The notes under the pieces were generated by a model that saw only the letters and a program-made list of their open reading frames with translations, made no database searches and had not been told where the DNA came from. This document shows, in pieces, positions 29,201 to 44,200 of a stretch of 64,000 nt of DNA (positions are counted from its first letter, which is position 1; every line of letters begins with the position of its first letter). The position numbers were made by a program, and so were the translations under genes. The stretch covers positions 811,001-875,000 of the forward strand of contig CM063258.1 in NCBI GenBank assembly GCA_032158295.1, given 5' to 3'. This DNA is from Pycnopodia helianthoides (Eukaryota; Echinodermata; Asteroidea; Forcipulatida; Asteriidae).

Positions 29201-32200
29201 TTTTATTGTAGGTTTCTTTTTAATTTGCCTATAAGTCAGCGTTACGTTGACAAGAACTGATCTATGACCTTTAAAGTAAGAAGCAAATTTTGATGTTTCC
29301 TTCAAAACTCAGAACTTATTCTTGTTTTGAAAACGGTGCTTATAAATCGGTGTATTTTGCTTTTCAATATTTGTCCAATATGTAAATAATGGATGTTGTT
29401 GGAAAGCTGGTTTTTGTAATGAATTCAAATTGTTTCTTCTTTTTCAAATTATTGTCTCTTTTGCTGTTACATAATTTACAACTTAGGTATAGTTGAGATG
29501 AATGTAGTACAGTGTACACACTATACACAAAATGATGTACCTATTATACACACTGTTGCCCTGGTCTTGCCCCTGGTGCTCCTTCCAAAGTTTCCAACAG
29601 ACTTCAAGATTTTTCAATGGAATTGCCCTTTGCATACAATTAAAATGGCCTTGCCCTCTCAAAGACAAAAAAATCCAGGCCTGAAATCGTACTCCTGAGA
29701 GTCTGGGACATTATCCCCAACATGATCGCGGGACTAGAATTTGAACGCGCTTCACACACTCGCCGTCATAACTTATGAATGTAAAATGTGTCGATCAGCT
29801 GTCGACCCCAGTGTACGAACTTACCCTCGACTGACCCATCAGATATTTATGAGGATCGCAGGTGAGGGAATCATGTGTCATACTACTCCAAACACATCCT
29901 GATGGAATGAGCCGTACAGTATAAAACTAAAGGCACGAGCTTGTGTTGTTACTTATGAATGACGCACTTGATTGCTTCCCGAGTGCATGTGTACATGCAA
30001 TACATTATTAAGAATGTAGGTTTCATTCAAGTTTAATCTGGTTAGATTGGACCAAGGTGTTCAGTAAGCCGGTAGCGAGATGAGTTGGAACAATGTGCAG
30101 TGCAATGACCTGCGTGGTCACAAGTGATCAGCGTAAGTTTTGATATTGAATATTTCAAAATTACAATAAAATCACAATCACAATTATTACTTATGAATGA
30201 CATACTTGATTGCTTCCCGAGTGTGTGTGTACATGCAATTATTAAGGATGTAAGTTTCATTCAAGATTAATCCGGTTAGATAGGAACACGGTGTTCAAAG
30301 TTGGAACAATGTGCGGTACAATGACTTGCGTGGTCACGAGTGATCAACGCATGTTCTTATATTGAATATTTCAAAATTACTATAAAATCACAATCAGCAA
30401 AAATTAGTTGCGTCTTATTTTACAATGAGTCAATTAAAACGCCATTAGAAGTTTACAAATTTACTTGTACGAGATAAAAATGGAAAATAGAAATAGAAAA
30501 TCTGTGAGTAGTTCTGTTCAAGCACTTATAAGTGAAAAGAGCAAGTTTAAAATGTATCCGTTCTCTAATGAAGTTACAAGAGTGATGGGGTAACGCTCTT
30601 ACAAGGGTGTGGAACATAAGCAAGCTGCACAGGATTTCCCTCCCTTGCCTACAAGAATCACCCTCCCCCTTGGAATTCCTCAGACTATAGAAAGTGTTGT
30701 TATACATGTAAGTTGGATGAATTTTTGGGCTAGGTTTTTGTAGATTTGCAAAACATATATTCACAATTTGTATATTTAGACAAGTTTGCGATGCTCTGAC
30801 CAATACTGCACATTGTACATCATGTGTAACTGTGAACATCAGTTGGCTAGTTGTGATGAAAATCAGGACCTTCTCCTGCATTGCAGCTAATAATAATATT
30901 GGAGTCTTTTACAGTGCATGTATCCACCAATAAGGTGCTCAAGGCCTTAGAGGAACACTTTTTAAGACAGGTTTTGAAGTTTTTATTAACTACGAGACTG
31001 ATTTATAGCACCTTATCTTAAGGGTTTACAAGGTGCTGCGGCACACTCAGGGGCCAGTGTTAGAAACACAGGAACAAACCCCTTCTCTTAGCAATACACA
31101 CGGGACCTATGGCTTTATGTCCCATCCAAAGGACCAAGCAATAATGGTTAAGTATCTTGCTTAAGGACACAAGTGTCAAGACCTGGACTGGAAACCATAC
31201 TCTGCTGATTAGAAACACCAGAGCTTGAGTCCAGTGCCCTTGACTGACCACTCGGGACAGGCCACAAATACCCACTCCCAGTCCCATCCCAGGAAAGCAT
31301 AAATTCTTTAGGAATGGTTATGATTTACTGTAAACAAGTACTATTTTGTTTCTTCTAAACAGTAACCACTTCAAGTGTTACAAAAACGCTCTCATTTGTT
31401 TCTGCCTTGAATTTGAAAACCACCAAGTCTTTATCATGATGCCAGCCATTGTACCACTGTGGCAATTTTATCATGGAGTCAGAATAACCAAGAACACTTT
31501 GATGTGTTTCGGGACAACTCCTCTAAAAATAGTATCCGAGATGCCACAACGAGGACGGTAAATTTCTCCTCAATCCTCCTGGGCTTATCACTGTTTTCTT
31601 TCCCTCATCAAAATAAATACCTTTACAATACTGTAGACTTAAATTAGATCCTTGCATCACATTGAGCAAAAATGATCCACATTCTTGATAACAAAGTATT
31701 CCGCCCCCTCCCCAAAAAAGCAAACACCCTGTTGGTGTTATCCAATTAGAGTGGTCCGTGAAAACATTCCCAGACGGAAATAAAAAAAACAAACAAGTTA
31801 TGAAAACCCTCTCCCCCAGTGTTTCTTCAATGTAATACCCAGTTTTCTCTCAAATGCAAATTGCATTTGGAAATCTCAATAACAAAGTAATGCCAGAGGC
31901 AAAGAAAGAAAGGCTTGCTCTATGGTTGTACTGATTGGAATTTTCTTTTTTTTTGGTCACAGCGTCGTTAGTATGAGGAGCGATTGGCTAACTCTAGATG
32001 ATCTGGAGGCCGTAGATATTCATTTCATGTCCCATATTTACTAGATTTTAAAGGCGTGATACATCAATGGATTCTCGAAAGAGTACATTTAGTACTGTCC
32101 TCTGTTTGTCATCAAAACACATCCAATCAAGCTGTGAAACTCTCTTCAAATTATGTGGTCAGGTTTTTTCTAGGAATCAGTGGCAAATGGTTGATGCTCC

Positions 32201-35200
32201 GTGAGTGATATTATAAACATTCATCCATTACGTTGGATTGTTTTGATTTGGTAAATCCAACTGTAAATTAATACTTGTGAATTTCTCTGTCATGGCAGCA
32301 TTGTGGACGAAAATAAATCTGTGGACGAAAATATTTCTCAGAACAGTTGGCGCTCATAAAAAGTTAGCTTTCAGGATAAACAAATTATTATTTTCTTGAA
32401 ATTCCTGAAGATGCTTAGTGTTTTCCTCATACACAAGCTAACATATCGGGCAATGTGCTTGATTTGTGGGCCGATACGCACGAATGCTGCTGAAACGCAA
32501 ACATTTTGAAAGACCAAATTAAAAAAATTATAAAGATAAAATCATTTAGAATGTCCTCAGATTGCACATTAGGGCTTTTAAAACCCAAGATAAACACCAG
32601 GTAAAAACCATTCTGAGGACCTTGTTTCAATTCAGTGTGCTGAAGTCAAACTTAAAAAACTTGGGAACCAACGTTGGTTTTTAGTCGGAAAACAATATCG
32701 GCATTGGGTGGTTTTCCGACGTAAGACCGATGTTGGCTCTAGCCCAGAATGCCCCACAGTTTTGAAAAAAAAAACATGATGTTGTGGGTTTTTTTCCAAA
32801 GTGATTTAAATATTACTGTAGATATTATGTTTTCTATTAGTTAAAGGAACATTACAGAATTGGTAATTGTAAAATATACTTTTGATCACAGATTTACATA
32901 AAACTTACACTGTCTAATGATGATGATAGTAGAAAACATCCCTTGAAATATTTCTGTCTGAAATGCCATATTTGATGAGAAATGAATAAACTAATTTTCC
33001 GATTGGAGTTTATCGCTCAGTGAGCGTTTTATTCATGTGTTGAACCTATATGATTTCATGGAAATGTGTAATCGGTTTTTCACTATTTTCTCGTGACCCA
33101 GATGGTCGATCGATCTCAAACTTCTACAGGTTTGTCAGTTTATGTATATGGTGGATTACATAAAGTGCTTACACTGCCAGCAACTGTTTTTTAGCAAAAA
33201 CCAATTCTGTAATGTTCCTTTAAGGAAATTCTACACTGAACGGAAATCCTGTTGAACAATGAGTTATAAATAATTAAAATATTACAGATGGTTTGTTGTC
33301 AGGACCAACCATTGTCTCACTTTACCAGGAAGAACAAAGCACAAACAGTTTGCATAAATAAGTGTATAATTTTTTAAACATCATCATCTGTCAAAAAATC
33401 AGACAACAAATTATGAATTGTTTGGTCTCTCGGCACAAAAAAAAAATTGTGCGATGCACCTTTAAAGAATGGTACAATTATTAGATACACATGGTGTGGT
33501 TCACTTGATTTGCAGAAAATTTAAGTGCTTTTGTTGAAGTAACATTGTAGTGGGTTTAAAACTTAGGTTTCCAAATTTATTTGGGAAATTTCACAAGTAG
33601 GAAAGGATTGAGTACTAAATATACTAAATAGTAGTCTTTTCTTGTTTAAGTTGTATTACATCAGGGGTAAGTGTCAAAATGTTATTGTTTATTAAGATAA
33701 CTTTTCCTTTAATTAAGACCCATAACATAGTCTCTCACCCCCTTCCCTTACGGACATCGATCAAAAGATAAAATACCTGCTGAACTTGAGGACATCTAGG
33801 GCAATTTGCATCGGGAATAATAAACGGACTCTCCGGCTGTTACCATCGAGTCTAAACACAGGGAGTTTGAGGAATTTACTCAAGATGCTTTGGAAGGAGC
33901 AAGTTTGTTTGTTCACCAGCGGGATGCCTGGTATTTTTAGAATCCGACTAACAGCGGGTTTGTTTTCATTGGAGAGGAGTCTTCCCTCCCCCCCCCAAAA
34001 AAAATCTCTGTCATATTTGTTTGTGTTTATGGCTTCAACTGACCACTTCAATTTCCTAGTGAATTTATAGTGTATTTACCAGATGTCAAGTGTAGTTTGT
34101 AGAAGGTATTTAAGAAATGAAATAAATACAATTGATTGTTTACTTTCCTTTAAACAAGCCATATATTAAGCTGTATAAGCTGTCACATTTCTTTTTCTAA
34201 ATATGTAACACACCGGTATGTATTAGGTTTTGCATCACAGTGAAAGTGAAATAAAATTTGGGGTTTGCCCTGATTTTTTTCTTTCTTGGTCCTTTTAATT
34301 TAGAAACCCGAAACTCACACTTCTTTTTTAAATATGCGAAAAAATAAACAAGCAAATTCCAAATTATTGGATCTGGCTTATGAATTGATTTTAAGGCCAA
34401 CAGCGCGCTCTACAGCTTATTCAATGGCTGCTTACACACCAACGTCTTGCTTTTAGAAAAAAAGGATTTTCCGATTCCGCGTCGTATATTTGATTTCTGT
34501 AGATTTATATTTATTTTTGTCCTGCTGATTGAGTTTTGTTTGGTCGTGTTTGTCAAATATTGACTTGGCCTCATTTTTGATAACTGCTTTATCACTGTGT
34601 AGTGCAATGCGGTTGCCATACTGTACATTCTTCTATGTTTTTACTTGAATGCAATAAACCAATAACAATGATAATATTCTAAGTGCCAGATGGCTTATTT
34701 TACCAAAATTATAATATTCTAAGTACCAGATGGCATATTTTTTTTAAATTAGGGCAAATGAACAAAAACGTAATTGAATAAACGAGATAGGTTTCATTGT
34801 ATATCACTGATATTTGAAAATAAACTGGAGATTTAGTGATTGATGGACTAAACATTTGACTTTGAAAACTCTAGGATTCCTGGCCACATGATTAGTCGTG
34901 AGTAGTTTTCATGCACTGCACTTGAACATACATCATGCACAGTACTGTACATGCATCAGATTAAGTTACATCAGATCTGCTATTCTTCCGAAGCTTGCGA
35001 AACCAAAACGATTCCCCTCACCGTCTGGTGACTTCATGTTCTACAAACTTCAATAGCGTTGTCTCTCGGTTTCGAGCGGGTGACAGATAAACATCGACAG
35101 ACAAATCTCCCCGGATGGCCAAGCTTTCATGCTGGGCCAAGCCAATATATTACGGATCATGTTTACCTCATGCTAGTTATTCAGAAACATGTTGCCCTTT

Positions 35201-38200
35201 CTAATAAAGTGTTGAACGTGATGGATAGTTCTAATGTCTTGTGCTTAGAGAATCCAAGTCAATCGGCCTCGGTTGTCTAAACTTCTTTTGTGGGTTCGAA
35301 TCCTGGTCTCATTGGTCTTGTGCATATGGCTTTGAACAAGACAATTTGGTTGACATGTTGAATAATTGACTGTGGGTTAATGTGGTGGATACATGGAGTT
35401 AACTTATTCTTGTTGATAATGTAAGTTAGTTGATTAAGTAGAAAATTAAAACTGGTTATTTTAGTGGATAATTGAATCAGGTTTTCCTTTCGGATAATTG
35501 AATTTGATTTATCTGTTGGATAATGAATTGGATTGTTGGATCTGGTTAATTTAGTGGATAGTCAAAGCTGGTTATTCTAGTGGATAACTTAATCTGGTTT
35601 AATTCAGTGGCTATTTGAAAGCTTGTCATTCTTGTGGATGACTCAATCTGGTTATCTTTTGAACGGTCATGTTTTGTTATTTTTACTTGTGGATAATTAA
35701 ATCTGGCAAATTTAGTGGATATCATTGTTTGAATGGTGGATAAAGCTGAATGTGGTTATTTTAGTGGATGAGGATCAGTTATTCGTGCGGATAATTGAAT
35801 CTTGTTTTTCATGTGGATAATTAAAACCTGGTTATTTTGGTGGATAACTAAGTCAGGTTAATTTAGTAGTTTGGATTTTCTGTCTTTTATGTGTGAAAAT
35901 TAAGAGAAATATGTATTTTTTTAAAAACAGTTTTGTGGAAAGTAGAGGCATGAAATAAGTTCAATAGCCATCCTTTCCAATTCTATAGTTATCATATAAA
36001 AAATGGTTTTGCAGTATTGAAAAAACTATACTATGCCGTGGAAAATACTTCAAAGATAAGGTTTCCCCCCAGGATATCATCGGATATGTTTTCATAACTT
36101 TTATCGGCTGTTTTGACTGCGTATAGGCTACTGTCACCTTCATCTAGACGTGAAAATGTGTAGGTGCGTCACTTGAGATATGTTGAATAATGAATGTGTG
36201 GATTTTCGTTGAAGATCTTCGGTTATGGTCTGCCCATCTGTACCAGGTGGAGAAGAATTGTCATGGTTTTTTCCTTCACCCCCGGCCCTGAGGCAGCACA
36301 TGTACTGTACATGTAGCTGTCTCAGCATAACCACTTATTAGGGGCCATTCAGAAAAATCAATGTTTAAAAATGTCAAAGTTTTTTCGCAAATGTGGGCGG
36401 ATGGGTCAAAAGAAATAACATAAAATCGAAATTCTGTTTTCAATTCAAATATTAGAAGAACTGTGTGTGCTGTCCCGTTGTTAATGGTCAACCTTGTTTG
36501 GATAGCTGACCTCCGCCCCCCCCCCCCATGGGGAGATGGCAAGGATTTTCTTTTCGGTTTCAACTAAAAAATTGCGTGCTGGAAGCCAGGAAAAGCCATT
36601 GAAAACTCCTGAGCTGGGAGACTGTTTGTGTAAAATATCTGCTTCATTTGAGGCATTACTTTGCTCTTCAGTTAAATAGTCAGCCAATTTTAAAAAATTG
36701 AAATTTAGAGTAGGTGGGTGGGTCAAAATGATTTTGAAAAAAACGATCAAAGTTTTTTAACTTTGATTATTCTGAATGGCCCCTTAGTTTGTAACTCTCT
36801 CAACAATTATACTTTTACCCCATCCTTCCAGGTAGTACTATTCTATTGCATTTTACATCAGTTCAAAGGATCAACTTAGAAATACCATGACTCCCCATTT
36901 TGTATAGCCATCATACTACATGGTTTCTAAATGTCATCTATTGAAATACTTAAACAATTAAGGTCATTAGTCTGCCGACTTAATTAAATTAAAATATTTA
37001 TTGACCTGAATATTAGAATACTGCACGAGGACAATTATAAATGTTGTCAAACAGCTGCAAGCCAATCAAAAATCAACTTCAGAAATGTTTGTATTCTTAT
37101 TCTGGTAAGCATAATTTTGGTGTGCTTAGCTACTTTTAGTGCTTAAGCAGCTCTTTGAGATTTGGCCCAGGTCTGTGGCTAGTTCCCCCTTTTTTACAAA
37201 AGATTTATACACCTTGTATTTCTTGCAGCAGGTTTAAAGGAACATTACAGAATTGGTTTTTGCTAACAAAACAGTTGCTGGCAGTGTAAGCACTTTATGT
37301 AATCCACCATATACATAAACTGACAAACCAGTAGAAGTTTGAGATCGATCGGCCATCTGGGTCATGAGAAAATAGTGAAAAACCGATTACACATTTGCAT
37401 GAAATCATATAGATTCAACAAATGAATAAAACGCTCACTGAGCGATAAACTCCAATCGGGAAATTAGTTTATTCATTTCTCATCAAATATGGCATTTAAG
37501 ACAGAATTATTTCAAGGGATGTTTTCTACCATCATCATTAGACCGTGTAAGTGTTATGTAAATCTGTGATCAAAAAGTATATTTTACAAGTTTTTTTCTT
37601 ACCAATTCTGTATTGTTCCTTTAACAACCATTTGAACTTAGTTTATCTTTTGTCCCCTTCTCAGCCTGAAGTTTTCGAGAGATTCATTACCAGGGCTAAA
37701 TTGTATACAGCTGCTGAAGCACAAAAACTAGCTAAGCACACCAAAAGTATGCTTACCGGAATAAGGTTACCAGCCGAAATTCCATCTGACATTTACTATC
37801 TGTGACTGGTATCCTGCTCAATTGGGCCCAGGCCTGTAATCCGTCGGCGTTTTCACAAAGTGGCGAATCTGTCAAAAATTATTCAATGTTGCATTTTCTT
37901 TTAAAAAAATATTTTTTAATGTATTTGGTGTCCTTAACATTTCTGCAAAATTTTAAGTCTTTAAAATGTTTACTTTAATAATTACGCTAAGTGTCAAAAC
38001 GGCGAATCGTCTGAAATCACGAATAAGTTTTGAACCAAACAGCTTTCTAACAAAGCATCGAAATAAAGAATCAAGTATCTAGTCATGTTATTTAACTTAT
38101 ACACTACCGTGTCACTAGAAAATATTTTTACATTTTTTAATAAAAGACCGGCGAAAACACATTTTCAAAAAGTTACCAACTTCAAAAGCGTTTTTCTCAA

Positions 38201-41200
38201 AATGTTATGTTTCGCCGGTTCGTTAAAACGCTGACGAATTATATGAAGGCAATGGAGGCCATGGCTTCTGTTGCCCTGGTCTTGGCCTTGGTGCCCCTTC
38301 AAAAGTTTCCCATGGACTTTCAACAGTTTTCCAATAGGAGTGCCTTTTGTAAAATGAAAAACGACCTTGCCCTCTCAAAGATGGAATTCCGGGCCTGCTT
38401 TACGCAAGGATTCCACGCTGTACATAATGTATCACGCATGACGGTGTAGTTTGTTGTGGAGTCATCCTGGGATTCCACACCAGAGGATTATAATTATTGA
38501 AGATAAAACAACCTGGGATTTGACCTCTAGCAGAGTGAGGAATGCTTCAAAGCGTGACAACACACTGCCGAGAAAATACCACACACACACAATCAAATCA
38601 TGCCTTGCCCATCAGTGTGTTACCTTATGGTATCTGGGTCTTGAGTGTTGTGACAACTTGGTCTACAAAATGGTCTGATCTGTAGAAAGAGACTGACCTA
38701 GTCATCAGCACATTATGGGTACCTAGATAGGTCAGACAAACAAATGTTCTGGCTAATGTGGCCATGGCGACTCCTGGCTACTTGTCTGCATTGTAGATGA
38801 AGCCAACAGCCAAAGACGAAGCCAAAGATGTTCTTTTCAAACACTACACAGATTATAGACAGTAAGCATTGCCCTCCACCCCCCTCACCCCACCAGCTTT
38901 GACTTCCTTGGTGTTCTGTTTAGGAGCCCATCCAAATTACATAAAAAAATACTTGGGAACTCTCATTGGTATTATCTAATTTGACGCAAGAAGGCCTGAC
39001 ATGCAAACGGGGTGAGAATTAAGACATTAGGAATTCAAAACAAATCTTACATTTCCCAAAAAACAATGAATGACTCAAAAGACGTATCTAATTAATTTAG
39101 CAATGTGCGTGACAAGCCTGGCTTTTGTTTTTTTCTTTGGCCCTTTTCAAAAACACGACTTTGACTTTGGCTCTTGTTCTGGCTCTTGTTCTGGCTCTGG
39201 CTCTTGTTATGCCTCTGGCTCTTGTTATGCCTCTGGCTCTGGCTCTTGTTCTGGCTCTTGCTCTGGCTCTTGTTCTGGCTCTTGTTCTGGCTCTTGTTCT
39301 GGCTCTTGTTCTGGCTCTGGCTCTGGCTCTTGTTCTGGCTCTGGCTCTGGCTCTTGTTCTGGCTCTTGCTCTGGCTCTTGCTCTGGCTCTTGTTCTGGCT
39401 CTTGTTCTGGCTCTAGCTCTTGTTCTGGCTCTAGCTCTTGTTCTGGCTCTTGTTCTGGCCCTTGTTCTGGCTCTTGTTCTGGCTCTTGTTCTGGCTCTTG
39501 TTCTGGCTCTTGTTCTGGCTCTGGCTCTTGTACTGCCTTTGGCTCTTGTTCTGGCTCTTTTTCTGGCTCTGGCTCTGGCTCTTGTTCTGGCTCTGGCTCT
39601 TGTTCTGGCTCTTGTTCTAGCTCTTGTTCTGGCTCTTGTTCTGGCTCTTGTTCTGGCTCTTGTTCTGGCTCTGGCTCTTGTACTGCCTTTGGCTCTTGTT
39701 CTGGCTCTTTTTCTGGCTCTGGCTCTGTCTACCATTTTTTGAAGCTGAAACCGAAGCCATGATTTGATAAAAGACCTTGACGTTGAATCAGTGTGTGATT
39801 TACTCAAAGGGGTCCTTAATCATAAACAGTTCAAAAACTGTTTATGGTCATCTCAACAAGCCTTAATTAGGCCTAGGTGACAGATTGGAATTTTGCCAAA
39901 GTAGGTCATGAGAAAGAAATTTGGCTACACACAGATTTGTCATTTCAAATGATCTATGTAGAATAGCAAGCAAGTTCCAACATTTTTAAATTGGAGGCTG
40001 CCATTGCTTGTTGTATAACCAAATCTGTGATGGCCCTACAGCCAAATATCTATCTCATGAAGTACTCTGACTGTGCTCTAAATTCCATAATATAATCAAA
40101 AATATTTCCCCTACCTGCCCCACTACTTCTGGCTAGTTGTTACCATTTGTCAGGTTTTCTCAGGAACTTTTTCAGTTGGTCAATGTTTATTAACTTTCCA
40201 CAGAACAAAGTGCATTCATTTGAATGCACGGTTTGAATGATAATGCCTGAAGCATTATATCATTTTGAGTGTGGCTGTTCTAGCCGGAAATGTAATGACT
40301 TCCAAATTAATTATCACCACGTCTGGCACGGCCCTTCCTGAGGAATGCAAGAATAAACCAAAGGAGGTTAATGAACTGTCAGAATGCTTTTGATTAATTA
40401 GAGATCCGTGCCTACTGTCTGATGACTTGGAAGGGAGTAATGATTGGATTGTAGACTGGTGCCATGTCTAGTGACCCAGTCATGATTCATTGCGATGAGA
40501 CCATACAGTTGAACATGATGATGGTATGTTGTTTGTGTTTTTTACCCTTACATCGATGTTTGTTAAAGACCGTATATATACTTTGGGGCGGTTGGGTTGG
40601 CACAGTGGTATCTTTTCTCGCTTTCCACCTCTGAGACTCCGGTGCGATTCCTGCCTGGGGCACTATGTGGATTGTGATTTCAGTCCCTACCCGATTGCGT
40701 GGGTTTTCCCAGGAATATTTCTCCATGGTTTTCCTCCCACATCTAAAACTGAAACTTCCTTCCTTGTCTTCTCTCCATGGGGGTTCTTGGCTAGTATGGT
40801 GATTAAGTTCACTTTTCTGAGAGTCCTTGACTTCACAACCAGAATCAATAAATGAAATACTCACTACTTTCCCAAAGTCCTGTGGGACAAAAGTCCACAG
40901 GTGTATTACTTGGTCGGGATTCGAACCCACGACCTTTGCCCTTCTAAAGCAGATGTCTTACTGCTAGACCACCGAGCTTGCCCGATAGTGCATGAGCTAC
41001 ATGTGGGGGGCAGTTTGAATTCTACATGTTCTTGATTTTAGCAGTCTGAAAAAAGTGTAAAAGTCAAGGAAGACTTCTAAAATCGCGATGCTTATTTTGG
41101 TTGCCAGATTCAAACTGAAAAGCTGAATTCAGTTTTTCTGATCGATAAGCCGTTCTCTTGTGTGGATTTGAAGTGTAAGTTTTTTTCAGTGCATTTTGAA

Positions 41201-44200
41201 ATGTAGATGCCAAATGAAAATGCAACTCTGCACCATGTCGTCGAGCCCATCAGTATAAAGCCATCAGCGAAAAAGATGGCACAGAGCCAAGAGACCATAC
41301 CATCCTCTCTCCCATCTCCCATCAATCTCGTCTTACACTGCAAGAAGCAAATAGCCAACTGTCATGATAGATTACTGTAAAAACACAAGATACATAAACC
41401 AGTTGGTGGACTATCACACTGAGTATCAATATATATGTATTATATATATATATATAGGGTGCTGCTCACTCTTTAGTAAATAGTGGATAGTACTCGAGAC
41501 TCCGGCATCATTAACTGACATCAAAACTTGTGATATGTGGAAATGTTAGTGGACAAAGAAAATCCAGGGCATGCTGAATTTTTTTAAGATACTTGTGGGC
41601 TGACATGGGCACTTGTAGTGGTCCCTAGAACTGTGTACTGAGAGAGTTATTGGGCGACATTTTGTGGTTAGAAGCCATATTCGGTCCAGAAACACATAGG
41701 TGCACTCAGGGTGCCAGACTAGACTGCACATAGGGTTGTGCTGCATTTGGACCGAAGATGGTGACTACCAACCTGGTGACCAATGAAAACTTGCTCCCAC
41801 CCCCCAACGACTATCAGCACGTTTCCCTAGGCAGTACCAACTCGTACCTCACAACAGTGGCATTTTGAGGCACTCGCATGCTGATGTAGAGAGTAGAGCC
41901 ATTGCCAAAAGTAAAGTTGTGTACTTCACTGGTAACCTGGAGAGGCCTCTTTTGTTGGAAGAGATACTGGTTCTCAACCTTGTGTCAATTTCTGCAGTGC
42001 AGTCTGTGACGCTGATCAAACTTTTGTACGTACATAATATACAATGACAGGAAAGTGCCGGATGGTTATTTCACCATTGTCCACATTAGCACATGGGATA
42101 TTTTAATGTATCTAAGAGTAGGCGCCATGGGATGGCAATCTAGCAATTTCCCGCAGAGGAATTCTGTAGAAAAGGCAAACAATAGTTAATGGCCTGACGT
42201 TTCAACCCTAGCAGAGTCTTTCTCGAAGGTCTTTGAGAAAGACTCTGCTAGGGTCAGTTTGCAGGCTGTGTACATTTTTGCTTAATAATATTAACAATAA
42301 TGGACATTACCAGGTCTGCCAGTAAGACACAAGTGTGGCACTCGTGGTACATGGAAAAGAACTCCACTAGATGATACTTTAAGTCGTAACTGAACAAGTG
42401 AGTTTTCAAGTTAGTTTTGAAGCTGGAGAGAGTGTCTACTAGTCTGAGGTTTAGTGGAAGAGCATTCCAAAGAGATGGTCCAGCATGTGAGACCGAACGA
42501 TCTCCCCCAGTGCATTTAGAACGAGGAATGTTGAGGAGCATGGTGTTTGTAGAGAGAAGCCATCTTGTAGAAACACAAAGCTGTATTGAATCCTGGATGT
42601 ATCTAGGAGATGTGCCATGAATAGAAAGATATATTAGGAGTAGAACCTTGAAGATGATGTAATTATGTCCAATTGATACTTCAATCATCAATCTTTTTTT
42701 GGTACCACCTCGCCCATTTTCATAGAAAAACACTGACACATTCTGACAAACCTGTAGAAGTTTGAGATCGATCGACCATCTGGGTCCCGAGAAAATAGTG
42801 AAAAACCGATTACACATTTGCATGAAATCATATAGATTCAACAAATGAATAAAACGCTCACTGAGCGATAAACTCCAATCGGAAAAGTAGTTTATTCATT
42901 TCTCATCAAAATGTGGCATTTCAGACAGAAATATTTCAAGGGATGTTTTCTACTATCATCATCATTAGACCGTGTAAGTTTAATGTAAATCTGTGATCAA
43001 AAAGTATATTTTACAAGTTTTTTTCTTACCAATTCTGTAATGTTCCTTTAACCATTATTGCATCGTCTTGGGTGGGACATAAAGCCGTAGGTCCCGTGTG
43101 TTGTGTAATGCACTTAAAGAACCCAGTACCGGTACACTTACTGCTAAGAGAAGGGATTCGCCCCAGTGTTTCTATCAGTGCAACTTATCCTCACCTAGAG
43201 TCAGTCTTCTGCACCTAAACAGAAAAGAGAAGAATAAAGCCGTGTCCGATTTGGCGGCTTCGGCTTTGGCTATGGCTACATTTCAGCGTCAATATGCGTT
43301 GAAGTATAGTATGTCCTTAGCAACACCCTTAGCAACAGCCATAGCTGTAGCCGCCAATTCGGACCTGGCCTTATTTTTCTCTTTCCCTTTGAGGTGTAGG
43401 CTCATTTTATATGAGGATAAATAAGTTGCACTGTCCAACAAAACCTTCACAGTTCTGCCAGCTAACCCATCTGATCAACAAACCTCGTTATCAAAGGCGC
43501 TACCGAATGCACACAGTAATTATTTGCTCTCTGGGGCCCCGAAGTAATTTGGTTTTGGAGGCTGAATCCTGATATTGATTACTCTTGAACAGATTTAGAC
43601 AATGACTTGAGTGGTCATTACTGGGTATTCTTCAGTGACCCATCTGGGACAACCAGACAATGTTGAATAACTCCAAGAGTAGCCAAACAATCTGTTACCA
43701 CTAACGTAACAAGGACAAATATTACATCACTACATGTATATGAGGCTAAGCAACATGACAAGGCCAACTCTGTATTTGTTATTAGATGTTTCGCAGCGCA
43801 TCGGGCAGCAGAACAGCTTTTGTTTTCATTAAAGTTTTTGTATTATTGTTTTTAGCTGTTTCGCAGCACAGCGCAGCGGAACAGCTCTTGTTTTTGTTAA
43901 AGTTTTTGTATTATTATTTTACAAAAAAACTTTCATATTTACTTGAGTAATTTGAAAATGTTGTTGCGAAACAGCTCGGCATTTGTGCACAAATGCAAAC
44001 ATGTCTAGTTTTAATTTGTCTGTTTCAGTAATGAAGAATTCATTGAAATAACGCACGATTCGTTCTAAGCGGCCTTTTGCATAGTTCCTAAAGAGCAATT
44101 GCAATGAAACTTTCAGTGATGAAAGGCACTGGTGCAATAATGATTCTAGAACAATGATGTCATGTTTGCGTCATCACCTGTCACGTGACGTCAACTTTAA

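Noticed and set aside
30453..30881. 142-codon minus-strand ORF
   Set aside because: Composition looks random; only a 17-residue scrap resembles a LINE reverse transcriptase, so I kept that scrap only.
33761..34070. Overlapping 94- and 96-codon ORFs on opposite strands
   Set aside because: No motif, no splice context; such lengths occur by chance in 64 kb.
35391..35875. Cluster of GTGGATAA motifs resembling DnaA boxes
   Set aside because: This is an animal genome; the motif belongs to a degenerate tandem repeat.
39097..39807. Open frames of 200-236 codons on both strands
   Set aside because: They are products of the hexamer minisatellite; all frames stay open and the translations are low-complexity with no domain.
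40487..40930. 147-codon minus-strand ORF
   Set aside because: It is an antisense reading across two SINEs; the apparent [13 protein letters not shown] segment is SINE sequence.
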